Shown here: in pieces, positions 7,572-15,984 of the stretch | How the letters are laid out: every line of letters starts with the position of its first letter | Numbering within the stretch: the first letter of the stretch is position 1 | From: JANQUM01 sp047630355 | GTDB taxonomy: Bacteria > Bacteroidota > Bacteroidia > Cytophagales > Spirosomataceae | DNA length: 28,345 nucleotides | Assembly: GCA_047630355.1 (NCBI GenBank) | Contig: JBLHXN010000037.1 | Location: 1 to 28,345, forward strand | Direction of reading: 5' to 3' | Notes under the pieces: model-generated | Told to the model about the DNA's origin: nothing | Seen by the model: only the letters and a program-made list of their open reading frames with translations | The model's database searches: none | Program-made: the position numbers and the translations under genes

Positions 7572-8080
7572 AACCAGAAAGACTGCAAGAAATTACGCGT
7601 AAGTTAATTAGCTTGATTGACGACGAACAACTGTTTGAACACATTGAAGAAAATGCAGTTCAACCTTTTGTAGTTCTAAACAGCAAAAAGTTAGTAAAGG
7701 TATGCCAGTTTTTACACGAATATCCAACATTCTTTTTTGATTCATTAAGTTGCGTCTCAGCGGTAGATAACGGCGTAGCTTCCGAAAATCGCTTTGAAGT
7801 TTTATATCATCTGTATTCTCTGCTGAACGAGGAGTTATTTATCATCAAAGTCTTCGCTGAGGAAAATAACGAAGGTATTCCGTCAATTCCGTCGTTGACC
7901 TCAATCTGGAAAACTGCCGATTGGCACGAGCGGGAAGCGTACGATTTGATGGGAATTGGCTTTGTTGGGCATCCTGATTTACGACGCATTTTGCTTCCGG
8001 CAGATTGGGAAGGTCATCCGCTCCGAAGAGACTACGAAGCACAAGAGGTTTACCACGGTATTAAGGTCAAATACGAATGA
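7568..8080 (+). CDS. nuoC: NADH-quinone oxidoreductase subunit C
   Basis: 30-kDa-type subunit of the peripheral arm of respiratory complex I (170 aa, a normal length for stand-alone NuoC). The signature at 119-142 is the classic WHEREAYDLMGI..F.GHPDLRRIL, followed by DWEGHPLRRDY. It is not fused to NuoD. It stands between pyrB and a phosphoesterase gene with ATGA overlaps at both ends (7568-7571 and 8077-8080), and no other nuo gene is in the window, so it is separated from its usual nuoABCD neighbours. The product is expected to be functional. Confidence 0.95.
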   Translation: MKPERLQEITRKLISLIDDEQLFEHIEENAVQPFVVLNSKKLVKVCQFLHEYPTFFFDSLSCVSAVDNGVASENRFEVLYHLYSLLNEELFIIKVFAEENNEGIPSIPSLTSIWKTADWHEREAYDLMGIGFVGHPDLRRILLPADWEGHPLRRDYEAQEVYHGIKVKYE

Positions 8081-8571
8081 AAACCATTTTGTTTCTATCA
8101 GATACGCACAGTTTTTGGGACGATCAACTTAACACCCACGCCGAAAACTGCGACGAAATTTGGCACGCAGGAGATATTGGTTCCCTCGAAGTTCTAGATA
8201 AACTAAAATTTTTTGGTAAAACGGTTCGGGCGGTTTCCGGAAATATTGACGCACGGGAAATAAGAATTGAAACAGTCGAAAACGAAATCTTTGAATTGGA
8301 AGGACTCCGTTTTCTGATGACGCACATCATTGGTAAAATTGATTCTTATACATCACGGGTTCGTGAACTCATCGAATTACACAAACCGCACGTACTTCTG
8401 TACGGACATTCACACAAGCTTCTCGTAAAAAAAGACAAAAACGGACTTGTTTTGATAAATCCCGGAGCAGCAGGAAAACAAGGATTTCACTTAGTCAAAA
8501 CGGCTTTTATGTTGACGGTTGAAAAGCAAAAAATATCGAATTTTGAATTAATTAAACTCGGAAAAAAGTAA
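8077..8571 (+). CDS. YfcE/MJ0936 family metallophosphoesterase
   Basis: 164-aa calcineurin-like phosphodiesterase with the full set of metal ligands: DTH (Asp9, His11), GD (Asp33), GNID (Asn56), His83 in FLMTH, and GHSH (His111, His113). Family members hydrolyse phosphodiesters in vitro; the physiological substrate is usually unknown. It is coupled to nuoC by a 4-nt ATGA overlap, which makes it the third gene of the pyrB-nuoC cluster. No signal peptide, so cytoplasmic. Confidence 0.92.
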   Translation: MKTILFLSDTHSFWDDQLNTHAENCDEIWHAGDIGSLEVLDKLKFFGKTVRAVSGNIDAREIRIETVENEIFELEGLRFLMTHIIGKIDSYTSRVRELIELHKPHVLLYGHSHKLLVKKDKNGLVLINPGAAGKQGFHLVKTAFMLTVEKQKISNFELIKLGKK

Positions 8572-8604
8572 ATTGTCGGATGAACCATTCGTTGTTATAA
8601 TAAC

Positions 8605-10107
8605 ATGCCCCTAAAAATCCAACTTATTGCTATTCTATCGTTGATAAGCGTATTTACTCACGCTCAACTGAACATTGGAAAGGAAATTACCATTCCTCTT
8701 GACAACGAGATTATGCAGGAAATTCAGGTTATTTCTCTGGACGAAGACGGGTTACTTTTGGTAGAGAATATTATTAGTAACTACGGACGAAAAGAAATAA
8801 CAAACTTTATCCGCTATGACTCTACGCTAACAGAACTGTGGCGATACGAATACGAACCTCCCCGCTCCTACGATTTAACGCACACCTATACTGCCGACGA
8901 ATACGTGTTCTTTTTCTTCCAGCAAGATGGCGAAAGTGGATACCGAATTGTCAGATTAAGCAAGTTATCGGGTCAGTTAGTGGCGTACGAATACGGTTTA
9001 TTGACCCGAATGAACGTAACACACTTTACCGTAAATGGCAGCAAAGCACTTCTTGGAGGCTCTTACAATGACCGGGCGGTGGTTGAAGTTTTTAATTTTG
9101 TGGAGAATTCCAGCAAGGTATTACCGGGCATTTACTCAAATCACCTGAAAGTAGTTGGGTTAGAAAATATACAGGATTCTGGTAACTTTTCCGTGTTGAT
9201 TCGCAACACCCGCAAATGCCTTTTCTTCGTTTACCAATATTCTTACGACGGTAGATTATTAGAATCCAATCAGGTGGGCGATAAGAACAACGTCCCGCTT
9301 GGTGGTACACTGCTACAATTTGATGGAAACCGAAAGTTACTAGTTGGAAATTACGCCGACAATTGCTCCAGTTTTTCAACCGGATTCTACGTGCATGATT
9401 TACAAACGAAGAAGGAAGGGAATTTCTACGATTTCGCCTCAATAGACAATTACCTTAACTATTTGGCACCGAAACGGAGGAAACGCATGATTGCAAAAAT
9501 CATTTCCCGCCGGGAAAAAGGGAAAGAATTTAAAATCAGACAACGCATTCATTTACACGAAATGACCGCCACTGAGAACGGCTGGCTCATGATTGCTGAA
9601 ATTTATTACCCCGAATACAATTCAAACACCAGCACCATGTTTTTGGGCTACCGTACTTACCACGAAGGTCAGCAGGTGTATAATCAGTTTAACTATTCAC
9701 ATACTTTTATTGGTGAATTTGACCTTGCCGGAAACATGGTCTGGAACAATAGTATCAATTTAAAGAATGTTTCTACGCGGCAACTAAACGATATTACTCA
9801 ACTTACAAAAATAGATCGCGGTTATATGCTGGCTTATCCAGATGATGGTATCATCAGAACCAGTATAATAAACAGCGATAACGAAATTTTGCCCATGCAG
9901 AATTACGATTTAAAAGCTGTCAAATCACAATCCAAAATTATTGACGTAAACTCTTCTAACCTTTTCGCGTGGTACGGTCAAACCTTCTTGGTGTACGGTG
10001 ATAAAAGAGTAAATGCGGGCAACGAATACGAAGCAAAAGATGTTTTTTACCTTCGTAAACTCTCGTACATTCCGAATCAACCTACTAAAGACGAAAAAAC
10101 TAACTGA
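8605..10107 (+). CDS. Secreted protein of unknown function
   Basis: 500 aa with a clean signal peptide (MPLKIQLIAILSLISVFTHAQ). The rest is strand-rich with repeating hydrophobic/aromatic strand pairs (for example LWRYEYEPP, YVFFFFQQDG, GEFDLAGNMVWN), which suggests a beta-propeller-like periplasmic or extracellular protein. I do not recognise a named family and saw no catalytic motif or type IX sorting domain. It starts 33 nt after the phosphoesterase gene, so it could be the last gene of that transcript. Its stop overlaps the convergent DUF2905 gene by 8 nt. Confidence 0.75.
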   Translation: MPLKIQLIAILSLISVFTHAQLNIGKEITIPLDNEIMQEIQVISLDEDGLLLVENIISNYGRKEITNFIRYDSTLTELWRYEYEPPRSYDLTHTYTADEYVFFFFQQDGESGYRIVRLSKLSGQLVAYEYGLLTRMNVTHFTVNGSKALLGGSYNDRAVVEVFNFVENSSKVLPGIYSNHLKVVGLENIQDSGNFSVLIRNTRKCLFFVYQYSYDGRLLESNQVGDKNNVPLGGTLLQFDGNRKLLVGNYADNCSSFSTGFYVHDLQTKKEGNFYDFASIDNYLNYLAPKRRKRMIAKIISRREKGKEFKIRQRIHLHEMTATENGWLMIAEIYYPEYNSNTSTMFLGYRTYHEGQQVYNQFNYSHTFIGEFDLAGNMVWNNSINLKNVSTRQLNDITQLTKIDRGYMLAYPDDGIIRTSIINSDNEILPMQNYDLKAVKSQSKIIDVNSSNLFAWYGQTFLVYGDKRVNAGNEYEAKDVFYLRKLSYIPNQPTKDEKTN

Positions 10108-10327
10108 TTCTTCGAAATATATAAAGAATAACGTTTACTATAATCGACACCAAAATCATGGTGGCAAACGGTAAATAAATCTTTGAGTTTTCGTTTTCAA
10201 TCCTGATATCACCGGGTAAATTTCCAACCCAGCTCATTTTGTCGTGAAAGAAGAAAAGCACCACGCCAAGAAACACTAATATAATCCCAAAAAATATTAA
10301 GTATTTACCAGTGGTCTGGTTTATCAT
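10100..10327 (-). CDS. DUF2905 family small membrane protein
   Basis: 75 aa with two transmembrane helices (about 8-28 and 51-70). The conserved link between them, DKMSWVGNLPGDIRIENENSKIYLPF, matches the DUF2905 signature of small bacterial membrane proteins of unknown function. It is convergent with the preceding gene (8-nt overlap of the 3' ends) and divergent from the Tat-lipoprotein gene at 10380. Confidence 0.88.
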   Translation of the reverse strand: MINQTTGKYLIFFGIILVFLGVVLFFFHDKMSWVGNLPGDIRIENENSKIYLPFATMILVSIIVNVILYIFRRIS

Positions 10328-10379
10328 ATTCGTTTTGTTTCGTAGTATTGCAAAAATATAACCAAATCTTAAAATAATT

Positions 10380-11348
10380 ATGACTTACAACCGACGCAAA
10401 TTTATTCGTCAGGCGGCTCTTGCCGCTACAATTCCGTTTACTTATTCACAGCTAATCGGTTGTACTTCCTCCTCTGAAAATAAAACGACCGATACTGCAT
10501 CTACGCCCGATTTTTCTATTAACAAGTACGGCATTCAACTTTGGACAGTAAAAGAACAAATGGCTCAGGATGCCAAAGCCACGCTTAAAGAAATTGCGTC
10601 GCTCGGTTATAAGCAAATTGAGAGCTTTGGCGGTGAGTCAGGCATTTTTTGGGGAATGAAGCCCGCAGAGTTTAAAGCGTTTATAGATGAACAAAGACTT
10701 CAGGCAATCGGGAGTCACTGCAACCCCGAATATACGGTTGATATCGCTCTTCAAGACGAATTTAAAAAACTCTGTGAAGATGCCGCCAGCGTGGGGATGA
10801 AATATTTAACAAATCCATTTCCCGGTCCAATCGCAACTTACGACGAATGGATGAAAGTAGCCGAGGGCTTAAACAAACAAGGTGAAATTAGTAAGCAATT
10901 CGGATTAAAGACGGGCTACCATAATCACCACTTAGAGTTTATAAAAGTTGGTGACGGACAAATACCATACAAGCTATTACTCGACAATACCGATAAAGAT
11001 TTAGTTGATTTTGAAATGGATATTTATTGGGTAGTGAAAGCCAAAGAAGATCCGATAAAATGGTTGAACGATTATTCCGGACGTTATAAATTATGCCACG
11101 TCAAGGATTTACATAAGCCGGAGCGTATCGCTGAAATTGAGAAAACAGAAACATTAGACGGCGATTTTTGGCCGCACAGCACTTCGTGTGAAATAGGTAC
11201 AGGGCAAATTGATTTTAACGCGATTCTTCCGGTTGCCAAACAAAACGGAGTCGAAGAATTTATCGTGGAACAAGAGCGTTTTGACAATTCTACGCCGCTT
11301 CAGGCAGCAGAGAAAGATGCCAAATTTATGAACAAGTACGTATCTTAA
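10380..11348 (+). CDS. Sugar phosphate isomerase/epimerase-like TIM-barrel, Tat lipoprotein
   Basis: 322 aa. The N-terminus has a twin-arginine motif (NRRKFIRQ, Arg5-Arg6) followed by a lipobox ending LIGC (Cys28), so it is probably exported folded and lipid-anchored. The mature part is a xylose-isomerase-like/AP-endonuclease-2 TIM barrel: YGIQLWTVKEQ (strand 1), YKQIESFGG, GYHNHHLEF (179-187, metal ligands), FEMDIYWVVKA, CHVKDLH and EIGTGQIDF. Related proteins act on sugars or inositol derivatives, but the substrate is unknown. TAGTATTG at 10343-10350 is close to a -7 box. The dctA start follows after 11 nt, so co-transcription is likely. Confidence 0.9.
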   Translation: MTYNRRKFIRQAALAATIPFTYSQLIGCTSSSENKTTDTASTPDFSINKYGIQLWTVKEQMAQDAKATLKEIASLGYKQIESFGGESGIFWGMKPAEFKAFIDEQRLQAIGSHCNPEYTVDIALQDEFKKLCEDAASVGMKYLTNPFPGPIATYDEWMKVAEGLNKQGEISKQFGLKTGYHNHHLEFIKVGDGQIPYKLLLDNTDKDLVDFEMDIYWVVKAKEDPIKWLNDYSGRYKLCHVKDLHKPERIAEIEKTETLDGDFWPHSTSCEIGTGQIDFNAILPVAKQNGVEEFIVEQERFDNSTPLQAAEKDAKFMNKYVS

Positions 11349-11359
11349 AGCCAACTTCA

Positions 11360-12613
11360 TTGAAAAAACTCTTCTCAAATCTAACCTTCTGGGTTCTTAC
11401 CGCAATAATTAGCGGAGCATTACTTGGTCATTTTAAACCCAGCTGGGCAGTCGAAATGCAGCCTTTGGGCACAGGATTCATCGAAATTGTAAAACTATTC
11501 ATCGCCCCAATAATATTCCTGACCATCTCCTTGGGAATAAGCGGAATGGGGGATTTAAAAAAGGTAGGAAAAGTTGGAGCGAAGGCTTTAATTTACTTTG
11601 AAGTAGTGACCACTTTTGCGTTATTAATCGGCTTGGCAGTTTCGTACCTTTTGGTCCCCGGCGAAGGCGTTGCAACGTCTGCGAGTGCCGGAGCCGATGT
11701 AAGTAAATTCACTCAATCCGCTGAGGAAGGGTTTGGGCTACTTGATTTTCTGAAATCCAATTTCACCATTCAGGTTTTACTCTTTTCAATTCTTTTCGGA
11801 ATATTCCTGAGCAAATTCAAGGGTAAGCAAAAAGTCATTGACTTCCTCACCCCTATTTCAAAGTGGATATTCAAGCTGCTGCATTGGGTTATGATATTTG
11901 CACCTATCGGAGCTTTCGGTGGAATGGCTTACACCATCGGAAAGTACGGAATTGACACCCTTTTGCCGCTCGGGAAATTGATGATTACGGTTTATATAAC
12001 TATGGGGCTGTTCATTTTCATAGTGCTGAACTTGATCATGAAATACTACAAAATCAGCCTTTGGCGGTTTTTGGGTTACATCCGTGAAGAGTTATTGATT
12101 GTTCTTGGTACATCTTCTTCGGAAGCCGCATTACCATCATTGATGGAAAAGTTAGAACGAATGGGTTGTTCCCGTTCGGTAGTTGGTTTGGTAGTTCCGG
12201 CGGGGTACTCATTCAACCTCGACGGCACCACGATTTATTTATCAATGGCAACGCTTTTTCTTGCCCAAGCTTACGGCGTTGAACTTGAATTTAGTCAAAT
12301 ACTCACCATCATTGGCGTTTTGATGGTAACTTCCAAAGGTGCGGCGGGCGTTACGGGCAGCGGTTTTGTAGTGTTAGCCTCTACTTTAACCGCTTTGCAA
12401 GTAATTCCGATTGAAGGATTGGCACTACTATTGGGCGTTGACCGTTTCATGTCTGAAGCCCGTGCAATTACGAATTTTATCGGTAATGGTGTGGCAACCA
12501 TTTGGATTGCCAACAACGAAAATGATTTTGACCGGATCAAGATGGAGAATGCCTTTTCCAACATTCAGACAACCGAGAATGTATTTAAAGACAACATCAA
12601 CTACGAACCTTGA
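11360..12613 (+). CDS. dctA: C4-dicarboxylate:cation symporter (SDF family, DctA-like)
   Basis: 417-aa inner-membrane transporter of the dicarboxylate/amino acid:cation symporter family. It has the serine-rich hairpin tip TSSSEAALPS (251-260), the TM7 motif FNLDGT (285-290), the second hairpin SKGAAGVTGSGF and the TM8 segment DRFMSEARAITNFIGN (361-376). That TM8 form, with Ser where aspartate/glutamate carriers have Asp and Asn at the end, matches DctA rather than GltP, so succinate/malate/fumarate uptake is inferred. Translation begins at TTG: no ATG gives the full first helix, and KKLFSNLTFWVL is the expected N-terminus. maeB downstream supports a malate role. Confidence 0.88.
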   Translation: MKKLFSNLTFWVLTAIISGALLGHFKPSWAVEMQPLGTGFIEIVKLFIAPIIFLTISLGISGMGDLKKVGKVGAKALIYFEVVTTFALLIGLAVSYLLVPGEGVATSASAGADVSKFTQSAEEGFGLLDFLKSNFTIQVLLFSILFGIFLSKFKGKQKVIDFLTPISKWIFKLLHWVMIFAPIGAFGGMAYTIGKYGIDTLLPLGKLMITVYITMGLFIFIVLNLIMKYYKISLWRFLGYIREELLIVLGTSSSEAALPSLMEKLERMGCSRSVVGLVVPAGYSFNLDGTTIYLSMATLFLAQAYGVELEFSQILTIIGVLMVTSKGAAGVTGSGFVVLASTLTALQVIPIEGLALLLGVDRFMSEARAITNFIGNGVATIWIANNENDFDRIKMENAFSNIQTTENVFKDNINYEP

Positions 12614-12642
12614 GAACTACTTTTCTATTTTCATTTATAGAT

Positions 12643-12788
12643 TAGACATTATCACGAATTTTATTTTATGGCTTTAATCTGTACGAAGTTCAGGAAAATT
12701 AATCTGTTTACAAGGAGCCGTGTAAGGGTTTATAATACCTAAAACAAAACCTAAGATGTTCCTACGAATTAATTCGTGATAATGTTTA
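12643..12788 (+). mobile_element. 146-bp MITE-like element, copy A
   Basis: The left end (TA-GACATTATCACGAATT) and right end (AATTCGTGATAATGTT-TA) form 16-bp terminal inverted repeats with one mismatch, each bordered by TA. The same sequence is present at 20882-21027 in reverse orientation with two differences, and similarity stops at the TA dinucleotides. Size, inverted ends and TA borders fit a MITE mobilised by an IS630/Tc1-like transposase. The interior holds a 24-codon reading frame (12668-12742), a sigma70-like TTTACA-N18-TATAAT and a 14-bp palindrome near the right end. With the terminator at 12807 it fills the 301-bp gap between dctA and maeB. Confidence 0.85.
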
Positions 12789-12806
12789 TTAAAGCAAACT
12801 TTATTT

Positions 12807-12845
12807 AATCACGGCTCACATTTTTGTGAATCGTGATTTTTTTTT
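12807..12845 (+). terminator. Rho-independent terminator downstream of dctA and the MITE
   Basis: AATCACG (12807-12813) pairs with CGTGATT (12832-12838), with an inner CACA/TGTG pairing, and a T-run follows to 12845. It probably ends the dctA transcript. The MITE lies between the dctA stop and this hairpin. Confidence 0.75.
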
Positions 12846-12880
12846 GTCTCTAATCGTGGAACGCAACGCCAAAAACTCTC

Positions 12881-12888
12881 TACCTTCG
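12881..12888 (+). promoter_or_regulatory. -7 box upstream of maeB
   Basis: TACCTTCG matches TAnnTTTG at 7 of 8 positions, 27 nt before the ATG at 12915. It overlaps the GTG at 12888, which argues against that codon as the maeB start. No clear TTG was found at the expected distance upstream. Confidence 0.35.
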
Positions 12889-12914
12889 TGCCATTAAACA
12901 ACCTATATCTATTC

Positions 12915-15206
12915 ATGTCATCATCAAGTAAGTTTAAAGAAGATGCTCTTAATTACCACGCCAAAGGAAGGCCCGGTAAAATAGAAGTTATCCCTTCTAA
13001 GGAATACGCAACCCAACGGGATTTATCATTAGCGTACTCGCCGGGAGTTGCCGACCCATGCATGGAAATTTATGACAATCCTGAAGACGTTTATAAGTAT
13101 ACCGCCAAAGGAAATTTAGTAGCCGTTATCACTAACGGAACCGCCGTTTTAGGACTCGGAGACATTGGCCCTGCGGCAAGTAAACCCGTAATGGAAGGCA
13201 AAGGATTACTTTTCAAAATATACGCTGACATTGACGTTTTTGACATCGAACTCGACACCAAAAATGTGGATGAATTCGTCAGAACAGTCAAAATACTTGA
13301 ACCAACGTTTGGTGGTGTAAATTTAGAAGATATTTCTGCCCCCGAATGCTTCGAGATTGAAGAACGGCTGAAAAAGGAATTGAATATTCCAGTGATGCAC
13401 GATGATCAACATGGTACCGCAATCATAAGTGCTGCTGCTTTGTTGAACGCCTTGGAATTAGTCAATAAGAAGATACAGAAAGTTAAAATAATTGTGAACG
13501 GAGCAGGAGCTTCCGCAATTTCATGTACTCGCTTGTACCAATCTTTAGGTGCAAAACTTGAAAACATCTTCATGTTTGACAGTAAAGGGTTAATTCACCC
13601 AAGCCGGACAAACTTAGATGGGAAGAAATCAGAATTCGCGAACAAAAATATGCCCGCTGAGACTTCGCTGGAAGAAGCCATGAAGAATGCAGACGTATTT
13701 ATTGGTTTGTCAAGGGGAAATATCCTGTCGAAAGATATGGTTAGCTCAATGGCAAAAGATGCCATCGTTTTCGCAATGGCAAACCCAACGCCCGAAATTA
13801 GTTACGAAGATGCTACCGCCGCCCGCGAAGACATTATAATGGCAACGGGACGCTCTGATTACCCAAACCAAGTCAATAACGTATTAGGATTTCCCTACAT
13901 TTTCCGTGGTGCGTTAGACGTTCGCTCTAAGGTTATCAACGAAGAAATGAAACTGGCTGCGGTGAAAGCACTGGCAAGTTTAGCCAAAAGCCCAGTTCCC
14001 GAAATTGTGAACATGGCGTACGGCGAATCAAATCTGACCTTTGGCAAAAATTACATTATTCCAAAGCCAGTTGATCCTCGCTTGCTAACTACCGTAGCTC
14101 CAGCAGTTGCCCGTGCCGCTATGGAAACTGGCGTTGCCGCAAGTCCAATCGCTGATTGGGAAGCTTACGAAATAGCCTTGTCGAAAAGACTCGGATTGGA
14201 CAATAACCTGACGAAAGCCATTCGTACGAAAGCGAAACAAGCTCCTAAGCGAGTAGTTTTTGCTGATGCCGAAAACCTGACAGTTTTGAAAGCCGCACAA
14301 GAAATTTTGTCTGAGAGCATTGGTATACCAATACTATTAGGAAATAAAGAGCGGGTGAATGCCATGTTGGAAGAAAACACCATTGACTTAGGCGATATTG
14401 AAATTATCGACCCAATGAAACCGATTGGAAGTAAAGAAGAAGCACGTCTTAAGCAATATCAGGAGCTATTTTACGATAAAAGAAAGCGAAAAGGCTACAC
14501 ACTTTCTGAAGCGAATAGTGTAATGAAACGCCGTAACTATTACGGAGCAATGATGGTCGAAACTGGTTACGCCGATGTAATGTTAGGTGGTATGACCCGA
14601 AATTTCCCGGATACTATTCGTCCCGCGTTACAAATTGTTGGACCGCAGGAAGGAGTCAAAAAAGTATCAGGAATGTACATTTTAATGTCGCGTTTCGGAC
14701 CACTATTTTTTGCCGATACCACGATTAACTTTGATCCAACTACCGAAGAGCTTGTAGAAATCACAGAACTTGCCGCTAAGCAAGTGGAGAAGTTCAATAT
14801 CAAACCACGCATTGCGATGGTTACGTACTCTAACTTCGGTTCAGTTGCGGATGGTCGGGCTCCAGTGAAATTGAGAGAGGCTGTAAAGCAATTGAAAAAG
14901 CGTAACCCAACCATGATTGTTGATGGAGAAATGCAAGCCCACCTAGCTTTCGACACCGAACTTTTGAAAAAACACCACCCGTTCAGCGACTTGGCGGATG
15001 GACGTGCGAATACCTTTATTTTCCCGAACCTTTCATCGTCCAACATTGCCTATAATCTTGTAAAAGAAATTGGTAATATTCCTAAAATAGGACCGTTGGT
15101 ACTTGGCTTGAAAAAGCCCGTTCACGTACTACAATTGGGAGCAACGGTGAGGGAAATTGTTGATACCGTAGCCATTGCGGTGGTCGATGCACAAAGAGGA
15201 TATTAA
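12915..15206 (+). CDS. maeB: NADP-dependent malic enzyme with C-terminal phosphotransacetylase-like domain
   Basis: Oxidative decarboxylation of malate to pyruvate with NADP reduction, in the cytoplasm. The N-terminal half has malic-enzyme motifs: YSPGVADPC (41-49), LGLGDIGP..SKPVMEGKG, EDISAP (138-143), HDDQHGTAI (162-170, metal ligands) and the Rossmann loop GAGAS (196-200). From about residue 425 to the end it resembles phosphotransacetylase (RVVFADAENL, MTRNFPDTIRPALQIVGP), a domain that in MaeB proteins senses acetyl-CoA rather than catalysing. At 763 aa it is full length for the hybrid family. The ATG at 12915 was chosen because the GTG at 12888 overlaps a promoter-like box. dctA lies upstream; the glycosyltransferase gene begins 2 nt after the stop. 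Confidence 0.96.
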   Translation: MSSSSKFKEDALNYHAKGRPGKIEVIPSKEYATQRDLSLAYSPGVADPCMEIYDNPEDVYKYTAKGNLVAVITNGTAVLGLGDIGPAASKPVMEGKGLLFKIYADIDVFDIELDTKNVDEFVRTVKILEPTFGGVNLEDISAPECFEIEERLKKELNIPVMHDDQHGTAIISAAALLNALELVNKKIQKVKIIVNGAGASAISCTRLYQSLGAKLENIFMFDSKGLIHPSRTNLDGKKSEFANKNMPAETSLEEAMKNADVFIGLSRGNILSKDMVSSMAKDAIVFAMANPTPEISYEDATAAREDIIMATGRSDYPNQVNNVLGFPYIFRGALDVRSKVINEEMKLAAVKALASLAKSPVPEIVNMAYGESNLTFGKNYIIPKPVDPRLLTTVAPAVARAAMETGVAASPIADWEAYEIALSKRLGLDNNLTKAIRTKAKQAPKRVVFADAENLTVLKAAQEILSESIGIPILLGNKERVNAMLEENTIDLGDIEIIDPMKPIGSKEEARLKQYQELFYDKRKRKGYTLSEANSVMKRRNYYGAMMVETGYADVMLGGMTRNFPDTIRPALQIVGPQEGVKKVSGMYILMSRFGPLFFADTTINFDPTTEELVEITELAAKQVEKFNIKPRIAMVTYSNFGSVADGRAPVKLREAVKQLKKRNPTMIVDGEMQAHLAFDTELLKKHHPFSDLADGRANTFIFPNLSSSNIAYNLVKEIGNIPKIGPLVLGLKKPVHVLQLGATVREIVDTVAIAVVDAQRGY

Positions 15207-15208
15207 AA

Positions 15209-15973
15209 ATGTCGTTTTTAACAATTATCACGATAACTTATAACGCCGAAGAGTTTATCGGGAGAACTATTGCCAGTATTAATCAGCAGGTATCCAAAAA
15301 TTTTGAGTACTTGCTGATTGACGGCAATTCGAAAGATAAAACGTTAGAGATTGTAAACAAACACGCCCATTTATTCAGCAAAATTGTGTCTGAACCCGAC
15401 AAGGGTTTATACGATGCCATGAATAAGGGTCTTCAAAATGCTACCGGAGAATACGTCTGGTTCATGAACGCGGGAGACGAAATAACTGCACCAGAAATTA
15501 CTAAAAAGCTCTTCCAATTAATTCAGAAAGAAAAACCCGACGTTATTTATGGTGAAACTTTATTCACCACTAACTCGGGAGAAATTTTAGGCAAGCGAAG
15601 CGATTTGACTCCGCACAAGCTACCCGAAGATTTGACTTGGAAGAAAATGAAATTAGGAATGTTAGTTTGTCATCAATCTTTCATCGTCCGACGTGAGATT
15701 GCTCCTTCTTATATGAAAGATAATTTGAGTGCGGACATTGACTGGGAGATTAGAAGCTTGAAAGCTTCCGCTAAAACAGTACGTTTTGACGGCGTTTTAG
15801 CTAACTACCTAATCGGCGGAATTTCTAATCAGCAGTTAAAAAAGTCACTTTTTGACCGATTCCTCGTACTAAAAAATCACTTTGGATTAATCGGAACACT
15901 TGCCGCTCACGGACAAATTCTTATTCGTGGAATAAAGAAAATGGCGGGTAATAACGGCAAAAAGTATTGGTAA
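15209..15973 (+). CDS. Family 2 glycosyltransferase
   Basis: 254-aa GT-A fold transferase for a nucleotide-sugar donor. Visible are the N-terminal strand LTIITITYNAEEFIGRTIASI, the donor site YLLIDGNSKDKTLEI (34-48), and NAGDE (87-91), the position of the DxD metal motif in this WcaA-like subgroup. It has no transmembrane helix. It starts 2 nt after maeB, so it is in the same transcript although the functions appear unrelated. It is not within a polysaccharide cluster, so the acceptor is unknown. Confidence 0.92.
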   Translation: MSFLTIITITYNAEEFIGRTIASINQQVSKNFEYLLIDGNSKDKTLEIVNKHAHLFSKIVSEPDKGLYDAMNKGLQNATGEYVWFMNAGDEITAPEITKKLFQLIQKEKPDVIYGETLFTTNSGEILGKRSDLTPHKLPEDLTWKKMKLGMLVCHQSFIVRREIAPSYMKDNLSADIDWEIRSLKASAKTVRFDGVLANYLIGGISNQQLKKSLFDRFLVLKNHFGLIGTLAAHGQILIRGIKKMAGNNGKKYW

Positions 15974-15984
15974 CTTTCCGCTGA

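Noticed and set aside
8573..8601. TTGTCG-N17-TATAAT before the secreted protein at 8605
   Set aside because: Looks like an E. coli promoter, but Bacteroidota use other boxes and it sits too close to the start codon to give a leader.
12797..12845. Similarity of the terminator stem (ATCACG/CGTGAT) to the ends of the 146-bp element
   Set aside because: Only about six bases are shared, the loop differs and a T-run follows, so it is taken as an ordinary terminator and not a third element end.
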